From Crossaster papposus (Eukaryota; Echinodermata; Asteroidea; Velatida; Solasteridae): a stretch of 64,000 bases of DNA. A program made the position numbers and the translations under genes. Position 1 is the stretch's first letter. Every line of letters starts with the position of its first letter. The stretch is from contig JBAIAA010000523.1 of NCBI GenBank assembly GCA_037893245.1, positions 248,001 through 312,000 on the forward strand. The letters run 5' to 3'. This document shows positions 1-12,709 of this stretch, piece after piece. The notes under the pieces are model-generated. The model did not search any database, was not told the origin of the DNA, and saw only the letters and a list, made by a program, of their open reading frames with translations.

Positions 1-448
1 TATTTCATGCAGCACATCCCTCATCACTTTTTGTTGGCATGGTCGTGATAAATAAGCTGATGAAAACTTTTGTTGAAATCAAATAATCGTTTTTCAGTCT
101 GAAATCTCTGATGTCCCATACCACTAGGTTTTTGTTCATTCTACTATGCCACTTTTTGGTCGATGGTAACTTTTTGTGGACGCTTACAATACAGGTACCA
201 CACGTACGTATGTATATCGGTTCCCATTCTTAAACCCTACCCCGACAGGATGTGTTAAACTTATGGAGGGATTCAGCATTTTTAGGTTTAATCTGGGTAA
301 ATTCCCTTGACATGTCAGTTATAAAACAACACAAACATACTGAAAAACACTGCAATAGCCCAAACTACATGATACGGTACAATGTGCATGTTTGTTTATA
401 CACTGGGTATAGCCCATTCATTGGAATCCACTGTTCTCCCATGGGGCC
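1..448. other. AT-rich sequence, nothing recognised
   Basis: I see no coding domain, RNA gene or terminal repeat in this stretch. It is AT-rich and leads into a SINE fragment. The short open frames have no family-like motif. Confidence 0.5.
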
Positions 449-636
449 CAGTAAAGTGAAGAAATTACAGTTCAGAGGTGGGAGGAAAACCCCAGAAGAA
501 TATTCTGGGGTAAAACCAACAGAGTCAGACAGGGACTAGAAAAACCCAATCAACATATTGGCTCAGGTAGGATTCGAACCCGGATCATAGCGGTGGAAGG
601 CGAGGAAAGAACCGCTACAGATATGCAACTCGACTT
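449..636 (-). mobile_element. tRNA-derived SINE fragment (copy 1)
   Basis: This stretch aligns by eye with the better preserved SINE at 40335-40617. Shared landmarks are a GGGAGGAAAACCCCAGAAG block, a GGGACT...AACCCAATC block, and a tRNA-like head read on the minus strand with a B-box core (GGTTCGAATCC type) around 572-588. The head end degenerates after about 625, and the 3' tail is missing beyond 449. It is an old, truncated copy with no visible target duplication. Identification as a SINE rests on the pol III promoter-like head and on having two copies in this window. Confidence 0.65.
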
Positions 637-3600
637 CTCAACATGATACGTATACATTTGCCACCTACAAAATTTGACTAGCGAGGAAGACAGCCGTGTC
701 AATGGCGCATTTAAAACTGGATCTAGATATAAAACCTGATCTAATATTCAAATATTCGGTCAAGTGAAGTTTCACATAAAATATTTTTAAATACAAAATT
801 ATTTGAAAATGGATAAAATTGATCCATGTATGTCTGTAGACATCAAAGGTCAACAAAATGTCAACTATATACATGTGTTCATAATTCACAGGTCAAGTTG
901 TGTCATCAGGCTAGATCACAGGCTGCATTAGCAGCCAGGGCCAGGTCAAGTTATTTTTACATTAATTACAAAATGTCAGCGGCCACGCAAATTAAAAAAC
1001 CCAGTCAGTAAGCAATGATGTCGAGCATAAAATGTAAAAAAATTAATTAATTTTCAAAATAACGAACACACCTACCCGTTTGATGAGAGATTCAATTTAA
1101 GGTTGTGGTAAATCTCGTCTCAGGAAGTATCGACTTTGCAGAGTCTAGCATTTAATACTGAATTTCCTCTGTTGATAAACAGTTTACCCTTTATGCTTTT
1201 GTTCCAAAATGAGCTATACATACATGTACAGAGAAAGCTATAGGGGCCTGTACTAAGTTCTTTGGTCTCTGCTCATGAATGCTTTGTCATGGATTAACAA
1301 TGTCCACATGAACATTGCCACAATACTAAACCTCTCCTTTGAATGTGTGATTGGGCTTAAAAGGGAATACACGTACAACATTTGCACACATCAAAAAAAT
1401 AAATGACCAAATTATCACAAATTATCACTTTACTGGACTGTCAGGAATGGCAGTCTAAAGCATCTTGTAAAATATTGGCGCCTTGTGTGCCGACACTTTC
1501 AAGTTAAGTAGTTTTTGTAGTCAGCCGACCAGTGTATTTAAAGCAATTTTAAAAAGCAATTCTTTTAAATTTATAAACACAAACTACCCCATGTACATGT
1601 ATGTACATCCTTCTTGTTACCGGTACATCAATTTTGCTTTTGTTATTAATTATCCCACCATTTATGAAAATAATTTTGTCCATCACAGATCACTGAATCA
1701 GATTGTTTTATTTCTTTACCTATCGTATTGTTTTTTTCAACAATGTTTCTGATTATTGTATTTTTCAGTGGCAGTTATGTCCGGAAAATACAATTTTGGC
1801 ATATAAAGTACAGAGCGAGGAAAACGAGACCACTTTCCCAAAACTTTCATCTATACACACGTATATACGTAATACATCTGAATAATAAAAAAATTGAAGC
1901 AGTTATGAAAATCTGTTTTTCACATTTAAATTTACCGGTACTGGCGAGAATTGCAAGCCTCTGACTTAACATTTTCTATTTTAAGTTCATACATGTACAT
2001 GTACATGTAGCAAAGGAAGCAAAACATTCCAGTGGCTGCATTTACTGCTTTGTGTACGTACTGTATGTTACCGGTACATGTAAGCCTACCGGTATGTCTT
2101 TTTTGTAACCATCCACCGCCCCCCGCCCCCCCCCCAAAAAAAAAATCAAACAAAATGCTTTTCATCTGGCATTATTCAAGATATTACAGCTAGTCCAGAA
2201 AAAAGGTACTGCATGGGAAAGTGTTCGCAAACTGGGTGCTGCCCCCTAAATCAACACGTACAAGGAAATTAAAATTATTTGAAACAAAACACGTACCGTA
2301 CATTATACTGTACTTGTGGTGTGATTCAAACAAAAAACATTTGTACCCGAGTACCCGTTAAAGAAATCCACCCCACAATTTAAATCACAATTTTTAGCTT
2401 GTTCATAAAGGTCTGCAGTATAATACTGCCACATCAGTGAGTTAATAAAGCAAGATAAAGTGTTTACAGTGAACTTTGCTCTATAGTGTAAACCTTTTTG
2501 CTTTCATCATTGAAGGGTTACTACCGGTATGTACCGGTAGTTTGTAAAGTTGGCTACGGGTACTCGATTCCCTAATCTGGAATCGGTTTCTGACATCAAC
2601 AGTCTGGTACTCGAACACCAGATTCCAATGCACAACTCTAAATCAATCCTAAGATTAGCCTATGATACATACTTTGAAAAGGGCTTATAAACCCAGTGTG
2701 TACAGTACATTTACATGTACGTAAAGAAATGTACCTTGTTTCCAAAGCAGCATTAGTTCTAAAACAGCAGTTTATTTGCGGTACATTTGATCATTATTTA
2801 AAGCTTTTGTGCATTTTAACTGTATACTGAAATACCCACTTCTGAAGATAAAGGCAGACTTCTCAAATGACACAAGCAAATATATATTAAAAAACACATC
2901 CAAACGAATATTATCCAAATTGGCAGCAACAAGAAATAAATTCCAATCATCAGGCATTAGAGTACTGGACAGTTTACCCCGAATAACAAATGGTTTGAGT
3001 ATGTCTTTCAAAAGTTACAAGCTACAGCGTGGGTGGCCTTGACATTTCCTGCAATGAATTACTCCAATGGTACACAATATACCATACCTACACATGTAGA
3101 TGAAAATCCTTGGTTACTGGTGTAAAGTGGACACGCTCCATTTCTGGTATACGTACATGTACATGGCGGTAATGGTGCATTCAAATAGTACAATCCAGTT
3201 ACGATTACTTTAATTTGTAGTAGGTTTCAAATGTACCAGTACAAGTACATGTACTATGCAGTGTACCTGTACGTACACACCATCCTGGCACTAGCCTTGG
3301 TCATGGCGTTCAACTATGAACTCCCAAACTTTGTGCGCCAACAAAAAGGGAAAAATATGTTCACATTTTGTGAAATAAAAGTGAATTCCCTAGGAAGAGA
3401 AAAAGTGTAAATAGAATTTCCCATTTCTTTATTTAGCTTTCAATTGCAATGTACACTGTACCTGTACCGTACCGTACCGTAGGCACCACGCCGGAGGACG
3501 TGACATACCGGTACCGTACATTACATGTAAAATGCTAGCTGGCAGTGGGTGTGGGTGAGCTGCCCAAGGACTGCCGGCCTGGTCAATGTTTGTGAAAAAT

Positions 3601-3678
3601 AATCCTGTGCCTGGGTTCAGTAAATAAAAAAAAGGGCGCAGTTTTAACAAAATAACATACCGGTACATGTTGTGTGCA
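637..3678. other. AT-rich intergenic DNA with ACATGT/ACCGGT palindromes
   Basis: Mostly unique-looking AT-rich DNA. Short simple tracts occur, such as ACATGTACATGT near 1990 and a poly-C/poly-A run near 2120-2145, and the palindromes TACCGGTA and ACATGT appear repeatedly. Apart from a possible LINE tail at 2809-3042 I see no gene. Confidence 0.5.
2809..3042 (+). pseudogene. Possible 3' remnant of a non-LTR retrotransposon RT ORF
   Basis: The 77-residue frame has the layout often seen at the C-terminus of CR1/L2/jockey-like LINE polyproteins. A TR-K-F-S-S-G stretch is followed by a degenerate version of the WNSLP motif (here VLDSLP) and then a serine-rich run ending in an FK-like segment. No RT core motif lies nearby, so only the last part of such an ORF could remain. 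The similarity is by eye and weak; it may be a chance open frame. Confidence 0.3.
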
Positions 3679-3714
3679 GTACATGTACCGTACCACTCAC
3701 AAATTCGTCTCGTT

Positions 3715-5075
3715 TGCGCGATGGATTTATCGCGAAAAAACGTTCGCGAAAATTGCGCCAAGAACAAAAGTCTACAAACTTAGGGAGTAACTTCAGCCTG
3801 CACAATGAGATCCATTGCCGCTTCGCGAACGCTTCGCGAAAAATTCGCGAAGCCTTCGCAACAAATTCGCGAAGCCTTCGCGAAGGCTTCATGTATACAC
3901 TGTAAACACACCGGCTCACGTACAGAAACTGGATGAATATTTGTGTGACCTTATAAAGTTATAACCTTATTGGTGCGATCATAGGATGACAAAACCTAGG
4001 GGAAAACTCTGAATATTTGTTTGCAAATGAGCGTGCAACACATGTCGAATATAATCAAATGTGCTGTAACGTACCGCAAATTAATCTTAGTCGGTGCCAT
4101 TTTTACGGCGCGGTGCGGTGCTTTTATTAGCGTTATTGACGAACAAAACTTAAATTGCCGCTTCGCGAACGCTTCGCGAAACACACACTTAACATCTCAT
4201 GACAATTCGCGAAGCATTTGCAAAATTGTTTGAAATCGTCAGTCGTCACTAAGATACAAAGAAAGCAGGGTTTTTGTAAACTGAACGATCGACTACCACA
4301 TAAAAACGTTACCTTATTACCGCGAGATCTTTACAATTTACAAAACCCTCAAGATGTAGGCCTATGGATTATAATTATAGTTACATAGGCCAAGTTTGCT
4401 GTGACGTACTGCAAACCTTCCTCGGTACCGCTCTGCATTTAGCGTTAATGGCGGCCGGCCGCGAACAAAAATCGGTTTGCAGTGCAAGTGGGGGAGCGTT
4501 CGCGAAGCGACATTTTAAAATGTCATGACAATTTGCAAAGTGTTTGCAACATTGTTTGGAATAAGCAGTAAGATACCATGTTATAATACATTATAATAAA
4601 AGTAAGGTTTGCATTTAGTGTATTGTAACGCACGGCAAACCTTCGTCGGCACCATAATTACGGCGCGGTGAATTTAGTGGTAATGGCGGCCGCGAACACA
4701 ACTTAAGTGTGCGGTTTACGCGAAGCGTTCGCGAAGCGTTCGCGAAGCGTCAATTTAAAATCTCATGACAATTCGCGAAGCGTTTGCAGCATTGTTTGGA
4801 ATCTTTAGCAAGATACAAAATCAGCTAGCTTAAGGTTATGGAAGAAAGCAGGTTTTTTATGACAGAAAATATAATTATCTGTCCTTTACTTCATGATTGA
4901 CTATCACATCAAACGTTACGTTTAATACCGCGAGATTGTTGCGTATTATCTAATAACCATATACAAAACCATCAAGATATGTATTATACTATTTATAAGC
5001 ATGTAAGTGTACTGTGACGTACAGCAAATCTTCGTCTGAACCAGTATTACGGCTCGGTGCGGTGCATTTAGCGTT
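3715..5075 (+). repeat. Degenerate tandem modules with TTCGCGAAGCG palindromes
   Basis: Modules of about 200-450 bp recur with starts near 4060, 4400, 4620 and 5010. Each holds, in order, a GTACxGCAAA...CTTCGTCGG segment, an ACGGCGCGGTG segment, a GGCGGCCGCGAAC segment, a run of TTCGCGAAGCG palindromes, CATGACAATTCGCGAAGC, and TTGCAACATTGTTTGGAAT. A denser patch of the palindrome lies at 3730-3890. The GC-rich palindromes stand out from the AT-rich surroundings and look like clustered protein-binding or replication iterons. No protein is encoded. Function unknown. Confidence 0.7.
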
Positions 5076-5582
5076 TTAATCTGGGCGCCAGCTCCTGAGA
5101 TCTGTCGCTTGGTTTCGTTTCACCCTAAAGGGGGAAGGGTTTATAGCACTTGTATGTGTGTGAGGGTACGGTATTTCCATGACACCGATGTACACACGGT
5201 ATTGCGTGCTGGGGGGAATTCCCAGTGTGAGAAATCTTTGGTCCGCTTATTACATGTGATGTAGATGTGATGTATAGATATGCGAATTTAGTTGGATACG
5301 GCATGGCAGATTGTCTTGGTAGCTGCTTCAGTGGCACTTTTAGGTTTTGCCATTATTTAACCCCAAAATAACTGTTCATGTGCCTGATTCGTATCCCATC
5401 AATTGTGTGAATGGCCATGGGAGCGTTGCGACTTCTAGGTGTCTTCTGTATGGACCATAATAGATGTGGAAGTCGCATGTGCTGATACTGGGGTAAGGGT
5501 CTTATTTGTCCCCAAATTATGTAGACCATAGTTATCAGAATATAAAAAATTCAACTGCCTCATATTTGTTAGTTCCCTAAAG

Positions 5583-6113
5583 CTTCAATGCTGCGCCATT
5601 TCCTTACGGAGCATTTCACGAAACTTGGCGTAGGTGCGCAACGTTTTAAACAGCGTTTACGAAGACTGTTTGCGTACATTTGTGTTTTTCATGAAATCGT
5701 CGTTGTATCACCTACGCCCACTATTTTCAAAATATTTTTGTCCGACTTTTCGCGAAATTGTGCGGTAACATTAAAAATTCTGTCACGGGTAAAATAAAAA
5801 TTTCTTTACTTCAATCACAAGACCGAGTGTCTTTCATCAAGCTTAATACGTTGAGCAATGACGGGCTCCACGTCAATTACGTTTTGCCTGTAAAATAGGT
5901 CATTTTCAGTCGCTACGCCATATCTTCCGCCAACTAAATTGACTGCGCAAGCTACGCCACAATAAGCCGCGGACGTACGCACTGTTAAACTTTTGTGAAA
6001 CTTGCGTAAGCGCAATATTGCGCAGCAAAGAAAGTTGGCGCAGCTTACGCAATATTTTGTGGCGCAAGAGGGATTGCGCCATTGCGCAAGGTTTCGTGAA
6101 ATCGGCTGCAAGA
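5583..6113 (+). mobile_element. MITE, GCAGCCGATTTCACGAA family (copy in left arm)
   Basis: The right end reads TTTCGTGAAATCGGCTGCA, the complement of the family TIR seen complete at 9983-10531. The body shares the blocks GCGCCATTTCCTTA, ACGAAACTTGGCGTA, GCGCAACGTTTTAAA and CATTTTCAGTC. The left end is truncated near the CTTCAATGCTGCGCC junction. The element is non-coding and roughly 530 bp, with many GCGCAA/TTGCGC steps that let it fold on itself. Superfamily not settled. Confidence 0.65.
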
Positions 6114-6261
6114 CCTTTGAACTCCCCAGCCCCCTCCTTTATTGAGTGGACGAACCCCCGCCCTGGAACTCACAACAGGGTAGACCACTACATATGGAAG
6201 GGGGATGCCTCTAGATTATTTTAAGAACGGGTGTAAGCATCCAAGGTGGCAGGCCTATTGC

Positions 6262-7885
6262 TTGGGCGATACCGCGATATTATCGAAAATCGCGATACCA
6301 GTCTTTTTTTTTTTTAAGTATCGCGATGTATTTCCTAATCGAGACGATCTTGCAACAACAAGGAGCTGTTTCAAAACAGAGCGTTACAGACTGTAACCAC
6401 AAGATTCCCCAAGTGACTGATGACCCGAAAAGACCCACATCAAAGCTTTAGCGTTCAAGCGGTACGTCTCACACAGACACTACAGAAAACTACAATAGCG
6501 TTACATTAGGCGCCCACGAAGGCTAAGAACCGGTTCTATTTTATCGGGTCGGGTACCCGTAACCGAATTTATAAATTTCAACGCAACGTCCGAGACATTA
6601 GTTCAGTGAATTACCGACCATTCCAAAACTCCATTTGTTTTTTTTTAGTTTGAATTTAGTTTTGTTTTGACTATCTTAAGCAAGCCCATTGTGTGTTTTT
6701 ATAAAGTTTCTCGTAGCCAGAAAATGATCTTCTTTGATGCGCCGCAGATGGCGGAATAAAGTAAACAAACATTTAAAGTGATTGGCGTTGTAATTGTACT
6801 TACACTAACCCTTGCCGACAGATACAGAATTTATTTAAAAGGCGTTGGTCGGTGTATTCCTCGACCGAATTTATATTTATCAGTCTTAGACCAACCGATG
6901 GTCATTAAATTGGGTAATACAAGTACTTTTACAAAAGTTTGCGTACTGATTTACAAAATGTATTAAGATGTACAAATAAAAAGATGTTAAAAAACCCTGA
7001 GCCTGTTTATTTACGAGAACCTAGTCCTACAAAAAAATAATTCCTAAGGCTAATTATGTAATTTGCCTTGTTTTTATAGAAAACAAGAGAAAGGGAACTT
7101 AAAGACTTGTTTGAATGAACTCCCAAAACAATTTCCAACAGTTTTTTAGGGGTAAATAATAATACGATTATATTCCAAGTAGGGGCTAGAAATCCAGACA
7201 ATGATTGACAGCTGACCTACACATTGTATTACATTGTAGCAAGCGGGCCAACATGTGGCCTGCCATTACTTTGGAATTTCAATAGGCTGGGGATGGGAAT
7301 GTCTCTTCGTGGCATACAATTACAACCGACATGATTGGACGTTTCTTTTTTATGGGATGTTTATAAGTCAAAAGTCTACATTACTGGTCTGGCCGGCTAG
7401 TGGAAAGAAAAAGGAGAAACCCTGTTAACAATAACAGTGACGGCCGGGCGGATGAACTCGGTGAAGAATAGACAGCGGGGAGCTCTTGGAAGTTCGCCGA
7501 CTTCGTCATCCATGTCTTCATTAATGTAGCCTTCCTGAAGGGGACAACGAATCTTATTGGTGGTGGGGGCTCGGGATGTTTCTATGGTTGAACAAACTGC
7601 CGTTCATAGACCAATAAAAAACAACAATTCTTCAGTTTCACTTCAGTCGGCATAATCCTTTGTGATGTGGTTAATATAGTAGGCCAGAGCGGCAGGTTCT
7701 CTCCACAGCTCCCGATCCCACAGTTGGTAGCCGTTGTGTTTCTTGTAAACAAAAATGCGACGCACTTTGTGAGACTATTTCTGTGGTTGTTGGCGCTGAA
7801 GTGTTGATTTTTGTTGACGTCACAAATTTAATCGCGATATATTTTTGACGATATATCGTGGATGAAAAAAAGCGGTATCGCCCAA
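6262..7885. mobile_element. TIR element ending in TTGGGCGATACCGC (hAT-like ends)
   Basis: The left end TTGGGCGATACCGC at 6262 is matched by the inverted right end GCGGTATCGCCCAA, finishing at 7885. Both ends continue into CGATAT-rich subterminal sequence. Ends of this type are common in hAT-like elements, but no 8-bp target duplication is evident and no transposase frame is present, so it is a non-autonomous or decayed copy of about 1.6 kb. Only its left part is present in the right arm of the large inverted repeat (ending near 17420). It extends across the inner edge of the left arm. Confidence 0.55.
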
Positions 7886-8228
7886 TTGAAGACTGGCAGC
7901 AAGGTACTTTAATTCACCAATCTGTCTAGGTATCCACGCCTTGCTATTCACAAAATAACGGTAACAATTTAAAAAGAGCAGTAGATCTAACGAACACTAA
8001 ATGTTGTTACTCGTTTAGAATAGGTTATTTTGTGATTTTAAAAGTCCCCCTAGGCAGCTACAACTTCGCGGACATGGTTAAACACTCGGGAATCTGTCTA
8101 CATGTATACCAATAAACGTAGATAAGTTGCCTATACATTTGGGCGTTAATTTGACATAAAAGGTGCGATACCCAACCATATACTTTAAGATAGTCTTTCA
8201 CTGCAAAAATATAAACCCTGGCCTGTTC

Positions 8229-9411
8229 TCACTAAATTATAAATTTACAATAATTGATGGACTACTATAATAGCAAAGTGCAATCCCCCCCACTAAAAAA
8301 AACGTTAAATGAGGGAAGTCGAAGTGAAACTTGTCAAGAAATTGAATCTGAATTTCAGATAGTGAGATACAGTATTCTCTGGAAAAAGAAATAAAGTCGG
8401 CTCAGTTTTCCCAAACGTGGACAAGAAATAAAATATTTCGTTAAAATTGACAAACGCTGATAAATCATTATCTCCACTCACATTTCTAACTCTATGTTAA
8501 CAATTGTTTTGGTATTTCTTCAAGATTTCACTGATGCGCACCTAAAAAGGTAAGTACATGTACCGTTATACATGCAATGGGGCCTTTGAGCTTTCCCGAG
8601 TGGCGAAACAATTCTCTCATACTACATAACCTTTTTGTGCAAATTTCTTTTGTGATTGTGAACTTTCCAGAATATCCTACATGAGGTCATTTTGTGACTT
8701 GAAGTTGTATACATGTGTTTTCTTATTGTTAGTACTTTCCACAGGTATTTCCCATGATGTACCTCAAAGTCAACTTCCAGTGATTTGTGATAGGTTTGTA
8801 TTTTCATTATATTAATTTTGCGTTTAAGTTACACATCCAACGCTCAATCACACCTCAGAATGTGTATGACACGTCATAATTATACATCTCATTTGTTATG
8901 CCTTTGTTACTTACTAATAATGTAATAGATTTGTTGAAGCATAATATTGATTCCCCCACAATCGAAATTGTTAAAATAGAGTTAATGTTGATCTTGCAAT
9001 TATTTCAAATGTATTTCAATGTTACAAATTCCAATATTCGATGTGACATATTATCATCAGGTCATCATATGCCGTTTGCGTCATTGTGTTATTTCCACTA
9101 TTCCCATTTGTCAATATTGGGCATGATTGTCCCTTTAAAAAAATAAAAACTATATATCATGACATGTTTTTGTTCAAAACGGATTTTTAAAAATATGATT
9201 TTAAATTTATATATTTTTATGAATGACGACTACATAATGATGTTAATTAAATGTTGAGTTAATGTTGTTATTGTTTTCTCACTGCATGCTTCAACTCCTC
9301 TGATTTGGCATTTCATAATTGTTAAACTAACCGTGTCGACTTTGACGAGTATCACGATAATCCCAGGTTCATTTTGAGTTGAACCGCGGCAATTGGCCGC
9401 ATGCCCTGCCC
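8229..9411 (+). repeat. Left inner arm of nested inverted repeat
   Basis: This is the inverse of 13761-14973: for example TAATTGATGG at 8251 matches CCATCAATTA at 14942. The GGTAAGTACAT/CTTTCCCGAGTGG region near 8550-8600 is found inverted near 14600-14645, and CCCAGGTTCATTTTGAGTT near 9363 is found inverted near 13835. The right arm has about 60 extra bases near 13790-13840. It is AT-rich and non-coding. These arms are offset from the outer arms, so the two inverted repeats are nested but not perfectly concentric. Confidence 0.8.
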
Positions 9412-9982
9412 AACGCGATGCCCCTTCAAACTTAACACTTGCCGCTCGCGGCCAAGTTGGCCAGCATGCCCTTTTAAACACCAAGTCATGAATCCTCTAA
9501 TTTAACTAGGCATATATAGTGAATAATTGTTGAATGCCATTTCGTTCTTTGTTTTATCGTCGGCTATGACATGTCAGACGCTAGGAGTTACCTGCTACGA
9601 AAACCTGTATCTTTGCCGTTTTTCACGAACCACAGCTTCGTCTTCGTTCTGGCTTCACGGAATTTCGTGAAATACGCTTACCGTATAGCACAGTAAGCAG
9701 GTATTTTTCGCTAACGGTAGCGCACAGCAGAGCCACAAAATTGGGCCCTGTAATTGTTGTAGACCCGTCATTCCCAAGATGCGATGTCGTTTAGGTTGTA
9801 CGGTTCTTATACCACAATACCGCGTCGCTGCCTTGTACTAGTAGAAGTAGAAGTAGAAACAGCGCTGCCAATGTCACCCGGTTGTGGTATCTGGTTTCAA
9901 CTACATTTATAACGATACAACTGGATGTGCTTCTTCGTTTATGACTCTGTTCCGAGGCCCGTGCAGTCTGCCGAATCCCTAG
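9412..9982. other. Spacer DNA, nothing recognised
   Basis: No coding domain is visible. There is some similarity in style to the neighbouring MITEs (TTTCACGAA, TTCGTGAAAT) near 9640-9670, which may be a diverged relic of the same family. Confidence 0.4.
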
Positions 9983-10531
9983 CAGCCGATTTCACGAACA
10001 AATGCGTAGCTTGCGCCATTTTTAAAACTGGCGTAAGGCTTACCCAACAAAAAAGTTATCCGTATAGCTGCGCCATTTCCTTATAACCCATTTCACGAAA
10101 CTTGGCGTAGCTGCGCAACGTTTTAAATAGCGTTTACAACGACTGTTAGCGTATATATTTTTTTTCACGAAATCGCCACCTTCGCCCGCCATTTTGAATA
10201 GTTTTGTCCGACTTTTCGCGGAATCGTGCGGCAACGTAAACAATTATATGTCAAGGGTAAAATAGTAATTCCTTTACTCCAATCATAAACCTATGAGTGT
10301 CTTTTATCAAGCTTAATAAAATACGCAATGACGGGCTCCACGTCAATTACGATTTGCCAGGAACATAGGTCATTTTCAGTCACTATGCCACATCTTATGC
10401 CACCTAAATTTACTGCGCAAGCTACGTCATAATTTGTTACGCATCAAAAGAAAGTGGCGCAGCGAACGCAATAAATTGTGGCGCAATGGGGCTTGCGCCA
10501 TTGTGTAAGGTTTCGTGAAATCGGCTGCAGG
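9983..10531. mobile_element. MITE, GCAGCCGATTTCACGAA family (complete copy)
   Basis: Starts GCAGCCGATTTCACGAAC and ends TTTCGTGAAATCGGCTGC, giving TIRs of about 17 bp and a length of about 549 bp. The body shares the GCGCCATTT, GGCGTAGCTGCGCAACG and GGGCTCCACGTCAATTACG blocks with copies at 5583-6113, 14993-15430 and 17567-18098. Non-coding. I could not settle the target duplication by eye. Confidence 0.7.
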
Positions 10532-10710
10532 ACTAAAGTTAACAAAAGAGCGCCTGACAGCCTGTTCTGCATGGTCCCGTCTAAAACAGCCATTTTAATC
10601 AAATTACATTTCTCGTGTTTCTGGGTAAACCCCTGTAAATAGCCCAACAATCCATCCGCCAACCTCACGAATACAATTATTTATTCGAGAGTTCTTGAAG
10701 CCATAGAATT

Positions 10711-11040
10711 AGCCATTTGCGCGTGACTCCGAGTTAAACATCTTGTACACTGACTTGGGCACCGTTGAACTTTGAATTATCTAGACTAAAGACACTGTTG
10801 CCATATTGCGTGATTCGGGGCAAGCCTTACGCTAGAGTAACCCCCAGCTCCGGATGGTCTGGTGTCTCTGTGCCATTCTCACCTATTGTGAACAATGTAT
10901 TTGGCGCTGAACGTCAGTTACATAACTATGCCAGAGCTTTCCCAGAATCATGTGATATGGCAACGGTGCCAAGCTCAGTGAGCAAGTCAGTGTACAAGAT
11001 GTTATTCAAATTTAACTCTGGGTCTCGTGCAAATAGCTAA
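10711..11040. mobile_element. 330-bp MITE with long inverted ends
   Basis: The left arm contains CATCTTGTACACTGACTTG (about 10740) and the right arm the exact complement CAAGTCAGTGTACAAGATG (about 10983). The outermost parts AGCCATTTGC and GCAAATAGCT also pair. An open frame of 91 residues spans the element, but it is explained by the palindromic layout and shows no domain. Superfamily unknown. Confidence 0.65.
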
Positions 11041-11395
11041 ATTGAAGAAATATCACACTGGACCTCTGGTCTGGACTAGGTGGGTATTTTGGCTTTAATT
11101 GGGCTTGAAAGTGGCACTATTTAGCCATGTTGTGGAGGGATCATTTTTCAATAGTAAACCCACTAAAAAGAAAGATGAGGTGTTGATCATCATTTTTCTG
11201 TAGAGCCTGTACAGTAAGAGTTCTGAGTATTTTTAACAGAATTTAGTTTGGGCATTTATCACTGGTGTCTTATAAAGGGGTGCACGCAATATGGCAGATC
11301 TGCCGGGCTGCGTAGACTATTTTCCTAGGATGGTTAGGGGTGGGGTTCAAATTCAGTCTCTGTACATTTTTCATTTACTATTTTGTTTGGTTTAA

Positions 11396-11773
11396 AGGTA
11401 GAATATACCATTGGTAATGAATTGAGTTATCATGAATAGGTGGATTTGGGGGGTTGTATTTAATAGTAAATATCGTTTGACTGACCTGTCCGAAGTTTTA
11501 CAATCACGGATGCCGAGAAAAACACGAAAAACAGCGTTTGTTTTCAACCGGCGTCGAGCAGTTATTCTTATGTTATCTTTTGTTTTTTTCGCGATCGCCG
11601 TCCGGCGATCACGATTTTTTCTTTATAAAATTATACCTTTCGGAATAATTACAGGATATCTTGCGCATTCATTTTGCTGGATGCATAGAATCATTATTTA
11701 CTTTCAAATGAGTAAGATATTTCTTAATCATAGTACATTTTTTCGATATCTGCAAATGGTGTATATACTACCT
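11396..11773 (+). mobile_element. TTAA-flanked MITE, AGGTAGTRTACACC family, copy A
   Basis: Bounded by TTAA at 11392-11395 and 11774-11777, with diverged TIRs AGGTAGAATATACCATT and AATGGTGTATATACTACCT. The body shows the family hallmarks: GGTGGATTTGGGGGGTTGTA, ATCGTTTGACTGACCTGTCC, GATGCCGAGAAAA, and an internal hairpin with GATCGCC/GGCGATC arms. TTAA target use is typical of piggyBac- and Kolobok-type elements. Non-coding, about 380 bp. One of six copies in this window. Confidence 0.85.
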
Positions 11774-12087
11774 TTAAAAGTTTATTGTCGGAGCGAGTTT
11801 ACTTTAAGGAAAAGTAAGGATCTTAGAACCTAAGTGTCTCCCACTCAGTGTAGTGTAGATCCGCCAAGTTATGATAATTGCCCGTAACCATTCTAGGAAA
11901 ACATTATGCCGCCAGGCAGCTTCAATGAGGCAGCTAATTTTAATATGAATGGCCAATAGTTTGTAGAATCTCGGATTGCAAAACCATCCAGAAGTACGAA
12001 CCTGCTGCATGGACAGGATTCAACTATCAGTGGTTGCGATTGTATAATAGTTTCATTGGATCATACAGGGGAAATACCTAATTGTGT

Positions 12088-12709
12088 TTTGTTGACCTCA
12101 CACAAATTGCAATAGAATATTTTTCATCACAGTTCAATCACAGATTTGTGTTGCTTACAATAATCATATCTACGTTAAAATGTATTTTGGGGATTTTTTT
12201 GAACTTGTTTACGTCTCCCATGAACTCTCCCAAGGCAACCCTTGAGCTACTTCTTCGCCCAATTTATGGACACACCATTTTCCCTAGTTTTGGTTTGCTG
12301 GGCTAAATATCACAATCATTGTTCATATGATTTCCCAGAAGGTTTTAATATGATAACTGTGCCAGTAAGCAACTTGGTGAATTTGCAGCTCACCACGAAG
12401 TTGTAATTTTGGATAATTACTATGTTTACAAAAAAATTCAGTCACATATATGCTTTAGAAAATGTTATTGAAGTAAGGATATGTAAGTAGAATCACCAAA
12501 ATACACTTTTCAAAAAAAGTTAATAATAATAATATACCCAAGTATAGGAATAAATATATTACGCGGCAGGGAATAACGATTTGTGCAAATTAGTCATATT
12601 TCCACCACTTGGATTTTTGATTTTTTTTAGTATACTATGCCATTCTAGGGACCTTATAGATGTGCACTGTGGTGAAAATATTCTATTGCAATTTGTGTGA
12701 GGTTAAAAC
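12088..12709. mobile_element. Inverted-repeat element, about 620 bp
   Basis: The left arm has CTCACACAAATTGCAATAGA followed by ATATTTTTCATCAC (about 12099-12133). The right arm has the complement near 12668-12702, including TCTATTGCAATTTGTGTGAG. Arms of about 40 bp flank a non-coding AT-rich middle. No target duplication identified. Confidence 0.5.

Larger units (their letters stand above)
3679..6943 (+). repeat. Left outer arm of a giant inverted repeat
   Basis: This 3.3-kb segment is repeated in inverse orientation at 16693-20002. Matching points 4021/19660, 5588/18090, 6018/17660 and 6205/17473 have an almost constant coordinate sum of 23678-23681, so the arms are nearly free of indels until about 6340. 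There the right arm carries about 43 extra bases. The outer edge is sharp, at the motif GTACATGTACCGTACCACTC. The arm contains the TTCGCGAA arrays, a GCAGCCGATTTCACGAA-type MITE and the left end of a GGGCGATACCGC element. It could be one huge foldback transposon or a segmental inverted duplication of older repeats. Confidence 0.85.
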
